From contig NZ_CACSJA010000005.1 of assembly GCF_902706035.1 (NCBI RefSeq), positions 62,001 through 126,000 of the forward strand: a DNA stretch of 64,000 nucleotides, given 5' to 3'. This DNA comes from Pantoea sp. 18069 (GTDB taxonomy: Bacteria > Pseudomonadota > Gammaproteobacteria > Burkholderiales > Burkholderiaceae_C). The notes under the pieces are model-generated. The model had not been told where the DNA came from. It worked only from the letters and a program-made list of their open reading frames with translations, and made no database searches. This document shows positions 18,406 to 25,731 of this stretch, in pieces. Position 1 is the stretch's first letter. Every line of letters starts with the position of its first letter. Made by a program: the position numbers and the translations under genes.

Positions 18406-20193
18406 ATGAAGACAAGCCAAACGCAACGTGCCGGAATCGCACCCGTTACCCGGTTGCGGCAAGTTGCTTCAGCCGCATTGCTCGTGACGCTGTTGCAACC
18501 TGCCTGGGCACAATACGATTTGAATACGGGCTTGGGGCTAGGTGCTGCCACGCCATCGGCAGCGGCTGCTGACGGCGCCAATGCCGCGGCCAGGGCCCAA
18601 GCTCAAGCCCGTGCAGCACAGAATATGGGAGGCGCACCTGCACTGCCTGCAACAGCCGTCGCCGCGCAAAGCCAGGACCATTTGAACAACCAGATCAGCG
18701 ACGTTTTTGGCGCGCAGTTGTTCACGGGCGCTTTCAGCCAACCCGGTGCGACCCAGTTCAACCCCGATTACGCCATTGCAATCGGCGACCAGATCCAGGT
18801 GCGGCTCTGGGGGGCCTTTACCTTTGAAGAGACGCTCACGGTAGACCCCAAAGGCAATATCTTCCTGCCCCATGCTGGCCCCGTAAAGGTGCAGGGCGCA
18901 CGCAATGAGGAACTGCAGGCAGTGGTGCAAGCTGCTATGCGCAGAACTTTCCGTAATAACGTCAGCAGCTATGCAAGCCTGGCAGCAGCCCAGCCGGTAC
19001 GCGTGTTTGTGGGCGGCAATGTCAACCGCCCCGGTCTATACAACGGCACAAGCATGGACAGCGTGCTGCGCTATCTGGACATGGCGGGTGGTGTAGACCC
19101 TGAGCGCGGCAGCTATCTGCAAGTGAGCATCAAGCGCGGCCAGACCACCAAGGCTGTGGTGAACCTTTACGACTTCCTGCTCGATGGCAGCATGCCCATG
19201 GTGCAACTCGCCGATGGCGATGTGATCTTTGTGCCGCCGCATGCACAACGCGTCAAAGTCAAGGGCTTGGTCGCCAATGCCAAGCGCTTCGAGTTCAAGG
19301 CCGGCACGCAAAGTGTGGCGCAGTTAATGGAGTTTGCAAAGCCTTTTGCTACCGCCACCCATGTACGTGTAATGCGCAACACGGGCAGTGTGCGCAACGC
19401 CGAGTATTACCCTTTGAGTGAGGCCAGCATGGTGGCACTGGCCGACGGCGACGAGTTGGAGTTCACTGCGGACAAGAAGCCCGGCACCATCACCGTGCGC
19501 GTGGAAGGCGAACACAACAGCGCCCAGGAATATGTGCTGCCCTATGGCACGCGCATGGGTGCGCTCATGGGGCAAATCGCACCCACGGCCGATGCCGACA
19601 CCCAAAGCGTGCAGCTTTTTCGCGAAAGCGTAAAGCAACGACAAAAGGAAATGCTGGCCACCAGCCTGCACAACCTGGAAATGAGCCTGCTCACGGCTCG
19701 CAGCGGCAGCAGTGATGAAGCGCGTCTGCGCAAGGAAGAGGCCGAACTGAGCCTGCAATGGGTGGAGCGCGCCAAGAAAGTCGAGCCTGTGGGCCAAGTG
19801 CAGATTGCTCGAGCCAGCCAGCGAGACACAATCTTACTGGAGAATTCTGATGTGATACGCATTCCCCGCAAGGATGACTTGGTCTTAGTTAGCGGGGAAG
19901 TCCTTTTCCCCAACGCGGTCGCGTACGAAGACAGTATGACCTTGCAAGACTACATCGAGCGCGCCGGTGGCTTTACGCAAATGGCCGACAATGCCCGTGT
20001 TGTAGTGGCACGCCGCGATGGCGCATTCGAACAAGTTGATACGAAACGTTTATTTGCCGATGCAGAAGTCCGAGCAGGGGACCAGATTCTGGTACTGCCT
20101 AAGGTTGATGAGAAAAAACGTCAATTTTGGAAGGACATGACACAAATCATCTACCAAGTTGCAATAAGTGCAAAAGTGGTTTTGGGACTTTGA
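18406..20193 (+). CDS. kpsD: Capsule export outer-membrane channel protein KpsD
   Basis: Outer-membrane polysaccharide export (OPX) protein. Signal peptide of about 35 residues ending QPAWA before QYDLN. The Poly_export domain starts at about residue 115 (NPDYAIAIGDQIQVRLWGAF) and is followed by SLBB-type domains (VRVFVGGNVNRPGLYNG; VLVSGEVLFPNAVAYEDS). A helical insert with charged coiled-coil character lies around residues 410-455. 595 residues, close to E. coli KpsD (558). The last ~400 bp are visibly more AT-rich than the rest, marking the edge of the serotype-specific region. Confidence 0.9.
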   Translation: MKTSQTQRAGIAPVTRLRQVASAALLVTLLQPAWAQYDLNTGLGLGAATPSAAAADGANAAARAQAQARAAQNMGGAPALPATAVAAQSQDHLNNQISDVFGAQLFTGAFSQPGATQFNPDYAIAIGDQIQVRLWGAFTFEETLTVDPKGNIFLPHAGPVKVQGARNEELQAVVQAAMRRTFRNNVSSYASLAAAQPVRVFVGGNVNRPGLYNGTSMDSVLRYLDMAGGVDPERGSYLQVSIKRGQTTKAVVNLYDFLLDGSMPMVQLADGDVIFVPPHAQRVKVKGLVANAKRFEFKAGTQSVAQLMEFAKPFATATHVRVMRNTGSVRNAEYYPLSEASMVALADGDELEFTADKKPGTITVRVEGEHNSAQEYVLPYGTRMGALMGQIAPTADADTQSVQLFRESVKQRQKEMLATSLHNLEMSLLTARSGSSDEARLRKEEAELSLQWVERAKKVEPVGQVQIARASQRDTILLENSDVIRIPRKDDLVLVSGEVLFPNAVAYEDSMTLQDYIERAGGFTQMADNARVVVARRDGAFEQVDTKRLFADAEVRAGDQILVLPKVDEKKRQFWKDMTQIIYQVAISAKVVLGL

Positions 20194-20311
20194 AAGAATT
20201 ATTTCTTGAGATTTTAGGTTTTTAATTTTCAATTAGATATTACATCTAATAATAAATTTATCAACAAAGAAAAAATAGTAAGATTTATTTTTTCTACTGC
20301 GACAAGAAACT

Positions 20312-21967
20312 ATGCTTCATACAGATCATTCTAAAAAAAATCGCATTGTTGTAGTGATAGGACATCCTGCATCTGGAATGGAGGATGTACATTGCCAGCT
20401 TAATAGTCTAGGGATGAAAATTCCTGAGAGTGGACGCCTGCATGGAATGCCCGCAACTGATATTTCTTCTTATCTGGCTAAGCGGGCTGGAGGCGAGCTT
20501 GATTTCACTCAGCCCATTGTCCAGGTTAAACCTGCACTGATATGGCAATCACTTGCACTGGATTTATTGCTTGCGAACGGAATTAATAAGTTTTGGGGAT
20601 GGGCGGATCCGCAGGCAATCTATTTGTTGGACTACTGGCTAGCAGTAGACCCAGAATTCTGTTTTGTTTTGGTGTATGACAAGCCTGAAAATGCTTTAGT
20701 GCGTGAATTTGCTGGCCAGTTTTTAAATGAAGAGAAGCTGTTGCAGTTTTTTTCGGGATGGTTTAACTATAACGAAGCATTATTAGGCCTTTATAGTCGG
20801 CATCCAGAACGTTGCTTGCTTGTGCATAGCGCCGCAGTACATTCTAATCGGCAGGTCTTTATTGATGCACTTGACTCACGTTTAAGAATTGAAATAAAGG
20901 CTTCTGATTTGGAAATTGAGGGAGGGAAAGTTGATGCTCAATTGCAGCGTAGTGCAGAAATAATCGTAGAGGCCGGTGAGTGGAATCATGGCTATGAAGA
21001 TCTTCAATCAATGGCAGACCTTCCACAGTACGCAGAGCATACCATTAATCCTCTTTCATTTTGGAATAATCATATTGAGTCGCAGCGGAATCTTGATAGC
21101 GCGACAAAAAAACATAAAATTTTGTGTGAAGATTTGAAGCAGCGTGAACTCCATATCAAGGAGCAATCCGATAGGGAAAAAATAACAGAGGAGCACTTGA
21201 AGAGGTGCCAGGACGAAGCTGGCTTATTTTTGTTGAATGTGCATAAAATGCAAGAGGAATTGCAAAAGAAACATGATCAAAACGTGGGGCTACAAAATAA
21301 AACCATTGAGATTCAAAAAAATTTAGAGATATCTGAAGATCAAAGCAAGAAAATAAAAAATCAGCTACTTGCAAGTAAAAAAAATCTGACCGCTCGGGAC
21401 GAAGAAGTTGATATTTTAAGAAAAAAGAACGTGGTTCTTTTGGAAAACAATGAAGCTCTAAAAAGTGTAAACGAACAATTTTTACTGAACCTGCATCAGA
21501 TACAGGAAGCATTTGAGTCGTTCTACGCCGAAAACAAGATTCTTAAGTTAGAGATTACAGCCCGGAACGCTGCAGAAGCAGCAGAAAATGAGAAATTTGC
21601 TCTTGCAAAAATAGAAGCTTTGAAGCAGTACGGTGCCGCTGATCGAGTAAAAAGTCAACTTTCTTATCGTCTCGGGAGTGTATTGGTTCAACAGACTAAT
21701 TCTGTGACCGGTGTTCTTACTTTACCCGTTTCCATTTGGAAGCAAGTGTGTGAATTTAATCACGATAAAAAATTAAATGCTAATTTGAAGCGGCTGCCAA
21801 TTGAACGTTACGCAGATGCACACGAAGCAGAAGAGATACGTCAACATCTATCTTATCGGTTGGGTAAGACTTTGCTCGAGAATTATAAGTCGCCCGTCGG
21901 CTGGGTGAAGTTACCGTTTATTGCTAGAAAAGAAATAAGAAAATTTCGATCACAAAGCGCAAAGTAA
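20312..21967 (+). CDS. Sulfotransferase-like P-loop domain plus coiled coil, capsule locus
   Basis: 551 residues, AT-rich gene. The N-terminal ~220 residues resemble the nucleotide-binding start of sulfotransferases (RIVVVIGHPASGMEDV at 11-26), with a conserved-looking region LVYDKPENALVREFAGQFLN. The usual GxPRSGTT loop is altered (PASGMED), so activity is uncertain. Residues ~250-440 form a charged coiled coil. The C-terminus holds two copies of a motif: LSYRLGSVLVQQTNSVTGVL near residue 450 and LSYRLGKTLLENYKSPVGWV near 512, each followed by LP and a basic end. First gene of the serotype-specific block, 118 bp after kpsD. It may modify capsule sugar, or act as a scaffold. Not recognised as a named family. 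Confidence 0.6.
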   Translation: MLHTDHSKKNRIVVVIGHPASGMEDVHCQLNSLGMKIPESGRLHGMPATDISSYLAKRAGGELDFTQPIVQVKPALIWQSLALDLLLANGINKFWGWADPQAIYLLDYWLAVDPEFCFVLVYDKPENALVREFAGQFLNEEKLLQFFSGWFNYNEALLGLYSRHPERCLLVHSAAVHSNRQVFIDALDSRLRIEIKASDLEIEGGKVDAQLQRSAEIIVEAGEWNHGYEDLQSMADLPQYAEHTINPLSFWNNHIESQRNLDSATKKHKILCEDLKQRELHIKEQSDREKITEEHLKRCQDEAGLFLLNVHKMQEELQKKHDQNVGLQNKTIEIQKNLEISEDQSKKIKNQLLASKKNLTARDEEVDILRKKNVVLLENNEALKSVNEQFLLNLHQIQEAFESFYAENKILKLEITARNAAEAAENEKFALAKIEALKQYGAADRVKSQLSYRLGSVLVQQTNSVTGVLTLPVSIWKQVCEFNHDKKLNANLKRLPIERYADAHEAEEIRQHLSYRLGKTLLENYKSPVGWVKLPFIARKEIRKFRSQSAK

Positions 21968-22049
21968 CAATTTTAAGAGTGTTCATATAGCTATCTTCGG
22001 GCGACTTTTTTTACTAAAGGCCTAAAAATTGGTGAGAGAAAAATAACTT

Positions 22050-24239
22050 ATGACATTGCCCCTTGTTCATAGACCTTTGGTTGAATCTGGCTTGGTTGTA
22101 TTGCAATTGGCTATTCAAACACTTTACCCAGTCCGCGGTTGGCTTTGCGTTGGTGCCGGTGATGGAAATTTTTTGGATAAACTGTCTGTTCGCAATGTAG
22201 CTCATCTCCTTGCGGTCGAGGCGGAAAGAAATGCTTGCGCACGCCTCTTAAAACGGATTGAAGGAAATGAAAATTGGTCGGTGCTTCAGGCCTTAATAAG
22301 TGATAAAGATGAAGAAGTTGACTATTATCGATATTTCAATGCAAATGAAAGTGGTTTGCTAACCTCCGACGAGTTGGTCGATGTCTGGAAAAATTTACCG
22401 CTTAGGCAGTTTTTGCGAGTGTCTGCTCGCAGTTTAAGCAGCATCTTAGAGAATGAAGGACAAAACGCTTCTTATAACTGGCTTACCATCGACTGCTTAC
22501 CTGCCGTTCCTTTATTGAAAGGGCTTGGTTCACATCTCAATGACTTCGATGTTGTTCAGTTACGTGTGACTTTGGTGGATGGAGTGCTTGAACAACTCGG
22601 CGCTAGTTATAAGGCGTGTGAGGATTTTTTGGTTTCTCAAGGTTTTAAATCTATTTTTGGAGAAGAGGAATCTAATTCCAAGATTGGAAAAATATTGTAT
22701 TTGAGGGATTGGAAAAACTCTCTTTCGAAAGATAAAGATAATTTAGTATCTTTATTCGAAGAAGATAAACGTAAAGAAAAATCTCTTTTCGAAGAGAAAA
22801 AAGAAATATTAATTTCCTCTTTCGAAGAAGAGAAGGGCGAATTAATTTCTTCCTTCAAGCAAGAGAAAATTATGCTGATTTCTTCACACAAAGAAGAGAA
22901 GTATGCATTGGTTGCTTCGCTTGAAGAGGAGAAGTGTGCATTGGTTGCTTCGCTTGAAGAGGAGAAGTGTGCATTGGTTGCTTCGCTTGAAGAGGAGAAG
23001 TGTGCATTGGTTGCTTCGCTTGAAGAGGAGAAGGGTGCGTTGGTTGCTTCGCTTGAAGAGGAGAAGGGTGCATTGGTTGCTTCGCTTGAAGAGGAGAAGG
23101 GTGCGTTGGTTGTTTCGCTTGAAGAAGAGAAGTGTGCGCTGCTTGTTTCTCTCGAAGCGGAGAAGGGCACGTTGATTTCTTCGGTCGAAAAAGAGAAAGA
23201 GATGCTGATTTCCTTTTTGGAGGAAGAAAAGAAAGCGTTAATATCATCTTTTGAAAAGGATAAGCGCACACTAATTTCTTCGTTTGAAAATGAAAAAAAA
23301 TCGCTAATTCATTTTCTTAAAGAAGAAAATAATAAAGACCATGAACGTGTCTTATCCAGTTTGAACGAAGTTGTAAAACGTTTAAATGATTACAATGACG
23401 ATCTTTCTCGAGTTAATAAATCATTAGCTATCAAGTTGAGCAGTATTGAAGAAGATGAAAGAAAATATCGTAGTGCCTCTGACGATATTGTTGCTTTACA
23501 AAAAAGTCTTAATAAAAACATCAAGACTGAAATGGCAAATGCTGCAAAGCAGATAGGTGATTTTCTGAATCTTAAAGATTATTTGGAAGCAGGCAATTTG
23601 GCTGCGGTGGATTTGGAAACTAATGGCTGGCCAGCAAGTAGTGACTTCATGCTCTATCTCGTACGTTTAATAGAGAATAATAAATACGACATGATAATTG
23701 AGTTTGGCTCAGGAACATCTACACTTGTTGTCGCTAAAACAATTGAATATATTTCGCGTAGAAATGACAAAAAGAGTATTCCAATATTTGTTTCCTTTGA
23801 TCATCTCGAGAAATATTTTTCTGAAACGGCGCGTAGGTTGAAAATTTCTAATTTGGAGAAGTATGTTAAGTTAGTGCATGCGCCATTGAAAAATTATATT
23901 ACTCCAAATGGAGAAAGTTATTCTTATTATGATTGTTGCGGTGTGCTGGACGAGTTGAAAACGGAAAATGAAGTTGGTATTCGTGTGCTTGCAATAATTG
24001 ATGGTCCACCGGCTGCTACTCAAAAGCATGCGAGATATCCGGCAGGTCCAATTGTTTTTAAAGCATTTGAAGGACAAAAAATCGATTTTCTTCTTGATGA
24101 TGCTTCAAGAAAAGATGAAAAAGAGATTTCAGAAAAATGGAAAAATGAAGCTCGAGAAAATGGTTACGAATTTGTCGAGGAATTTGTCAGCACTGAAAAG
24201 GGTGCATTTTTGTTGAAAACTAAAAAGCTAACGGCTTGA
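22050..24239 (+). CDS. Two methyltransferase-like domains joined by a hendecad coiled coil
   Basis: 729 residues in three parts. Residues 1-220: FkbM-like methyltransferase fold, SAM motif VGAGDGNFLDKL near 34-45 and WLTIDCLP near 147. Residues about 231-427: uninterrupted 11-residue repeats of the form ALVASLEEEKC, predicted to form a long coiled coil; the central seven are nearly identical at DNA level. Residues about 480-729: a second class I methyltransferase-like domain with motif MIIEFGSGTSTLVVAKT near 550 and IDGPPA near 650. Presumably cytoplasmic; there is no signal or membrane segment. Located among capsule glycosyltransferases, so the acceptor is probably the growing polysaccharide. 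WbdD (O-antigen methyltransferase with a coiled-coil ruler) is an analogy, not a homologue I can show. Confidence 0.7.
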   Translation: MTLPLVHRPLVESGLVVLQLAIQTLYPVRGWLCVGAGDGNFLDKLSVRNVAHLLAVEAERNACARLLKRIEGNENWSVLQALISDKDEEVDYYRYFNANESGLLTSDELVDVWKNLPLRQFLRVSARSLSSILENEGQNASYNWLTIDCLPAVPLLKGLGSHLNDFDVVQLRVTLVDGVLEQLGASYKACEDFLVSQGFKSIFGEEESNSKIGKILYLRDWKNSLSKDKDNLVSLFEEDKRKEKSLFEEKKEILISSFEEEKGELISSFKQEKIMLISSHKEEKYALVASLEEEKCALVASLEEEKCALVASLEEEKCALVASLEEEKGALVASLEEEKGALVASLEEEKGALVVSLEEEKCALLVSLEAEKGTLISSVEKEKEMLISFLEEEKKALISSFEKDKRTLISSFENEKKSLIHFLKEENNKDHERVLSSLNEVVKRLNDYNDDLSRVNKSLAIKLSSIEEDERKYRSASDDIVALQKSLNKNIKTEMANAAKQIGDFLNLKDYLEAGNLAAVDLETNGWPASSDFMLYLVRLIENNKYDMIIEFGSGTSTLVVAKTIEYISRRNDKKSIPIFVSFDHLEKYFSETARRLKISNLEKYVKLVHAPLKNYITPNGESYSYYDCCGVLDELKTENEVGIRVLAIIDGPPAATQKHARYPAGPIVFKAFEGQKIDFLLDDASRKDEKEISEKWKNEARENGYEFVEEFVSTEKGAFLLKTKKLTA
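22905..23135 (+). repeat. 33-bp in-frame tandem repeat (7 near-identical copies)
   Basis: Unit gcattggttgcttcgcttga + agaggagaagtgt. Copies start at 22905, 22938, 22971, 23004, 23037, 23070 and 23103. They differ only at a few bases (tgt/ggt, gca/gcg, gct/gtt). Degenerate copies flank on both sides through about 22740-23330. Each unit encodes one 11-residue hendecad, so copy-number change keeps the frame. Confidence 0.95.
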
Positions 24240-24270
24240 TAATAATTGTAAAATTAATATTTAATTTAAA

Positions 24271-25545
24271 ATGAATAGTACTAATATAAAGATTGCGTTA
24301 ATTGGTCTTGGATATGTAGGCCTTCCGTTGGCTGTTGAATTCAGCAAAAAATATCCGACGATCGGTTTTGATATAAAAAAACAACGAATAGCTGAACTTC
24401 AGGATGGTCACGACTCAACGCTAGAAGTCTCAGGCGATGAACTTAAATTGGCTAGTAACCTTATATTTGCATGTGAAGAGCATGAAATAAAAGATGCAAA
24501 TGTGTTCATCGTGACCGTACCAACGCCTATTGATCAGCATCGTCAGCCAGACCTTACACCTTTGATTAAAGCTTCAGAGTTGCTTGGCCGGGTTATTAAG
24601 AAAGGTGATGTTGTTATCTACGAATCGACGGTCTATCCTGGTGCAACGGAAGAGGAATGTATTCCAGTCATTGAAAAAGTATCGGGCCTCAAGTTTAATA
24701 AAGATTTTTATGCTGGTTATAGCCCTGAGCGGATTAATCCAGGTGATAAAAATAGGCCAGTTAGCAAAATTCAAAAAGTCACTTCTGGCTCTACTCCGGA
24801 AATAGCAGAATTTGTTGATCAGCTTTATCGCACTATTATTTCAGCTGGGACTTTTAAAGCGGCAAGCATTAAGGTTGCTGAAGCTTCAAAAATTATTGAA
24901 AACACTCAGCGCGATGTCAATATTGCACTTATTAATGAGTTATCGATGATTTTTAGTCACATGGGAATTGATACTGGCGATGTGATTGAAGCCGCTGCAA
25001 CTAAATGGAACTTCATTAAATTGCAACCAGGATTGGTTGGCGGGCACTGCATTGGTGTTGATCCTTATTATCTGGTGCAAAAATCCATGAGTGTCGGCCA
25101 TATTCCTGATATGATCCGTACCGCTCGAGAGATTAATGATGGAATGGCGCGATTCGTGGTTGGAAAGCTCGTTAAGAGCATGATAAATAATGACCAAACG
25201 ATCAAAAAAAGCAAGGCGCTAGTGCTTGGATTTACTTTTAAGGAAAACTGTCCTGATATTCGGAATACGAAAGTTGTTGATTTGATATCCGAAATGAAAA
25301 GTTATGGAATGAGTGTGGATATTCATGATCCTTGGGTGCAGCAGCCAGACATCGAAGGCGAATACGGTTTGAGTATCGTCGCATCACCGGCCATTAATAC
25401 CTATGATGTGATCGTAATCGCTGTTGCTCATGATGAGTTCAAAGACATGGGGGAGAAATTAGGACAATTTGGTAAAAATATTCGCACTATTCTTGATATG
25501 AAGAATGTTCTTGGGAATCTATCTATGGGCCAAGTGCGACTTTAA
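24271..25545 (+). CDS. tviB: UDP-N-acetylhexosamine 6-dehydrogenase (TviB/WbpA-like)
   Basis: NAD-dependent nucleotide-sugar dehydrogenase that oxidises UDP-GlcNAc/GalNAc to the uronic acid, giving an acidic sugar for the capsule. Rossmann motif GLGYVG at residues 12-17, catalytic cysteine C260 in VGGHCIGVDPYYL, and the lysine-asparagine active-site region ASKIIENTQRDVNIALINE near 208-226. TFKENCPDIRNTKV in the C-terminal domain is typical of the TviB/VipA/WbpO group rather than UDP-glucose dehydrogenase. 424 residues is the family length. It is the only sugar-nucleotide gene in the locus. Confidence 0.88.
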   Translation: MNSTNIKIALIGLGYVGLPLAVEFSKKYPTIGFDIKKQRIAELQDGHDSTLEVSGDELKLASNLIFACEEHEIKDANVFIVTVPTPIDQHRQPDLTPLIKASELLGRVIKKGDVVIYESTVYPGATEEECIPVIEKVSGLKFNKDFYAGYSPERINPGDKNRPVSKIQKVTSGSTPEIAEFVDQLYRTIISAGTFKAASIKVAEASKIIENTQRDVNIALINELSMIFSHMGIDTGDVIEAAATKWNFIKLQPGLVGGHCIGVDPYYLVQKSMSVGHIPDMIRTAREINDGMARFVVGKLVKSMINNDQTIKKSKALVLGFTFKENCPDIRNTKVVDLISEMKSYGMSVDIHDPWVQQPDIEGEYGLSIVASPAINTYDVIVIAVAHDEFKDMGEKLGQFGKNIRTILDMKNVLGNLSMGQVRL

Positions 25546-25571
25546 ATTATAGTTTTATAGATGTCTTTTAT

Positions 25572-25614
25572 AGAAAATCAGAGGTGTAAATTTAAAAGAT
25601 ATCTCTGATTTTCT
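25572..25614 (+). terminator. Hairpin after tviB
   Basis: Perfect 12-bp inverted repeat agaaaatcagag (25572-25583) / ctctgattttct (25603-25614) with a 19-nt loop, 26 bp after the tviB stop. There is no long U-tract after it, so it may be a partial terminator or an mRNA stabiliser between tviB and the glycosyltransferase genes. Confidence 0.5.
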
Positions 25615-25731
25615 TATGTGGTTTTAAAAATTAAACTGAAGCTTCCTTGCAAGTTTTTGGGCAAGTCAACTTAATAAAATTTTTAGTTGGCTTGTGCAAG
25701 TATTTGCTTGAAATTAATTGATGGCGCGTAT

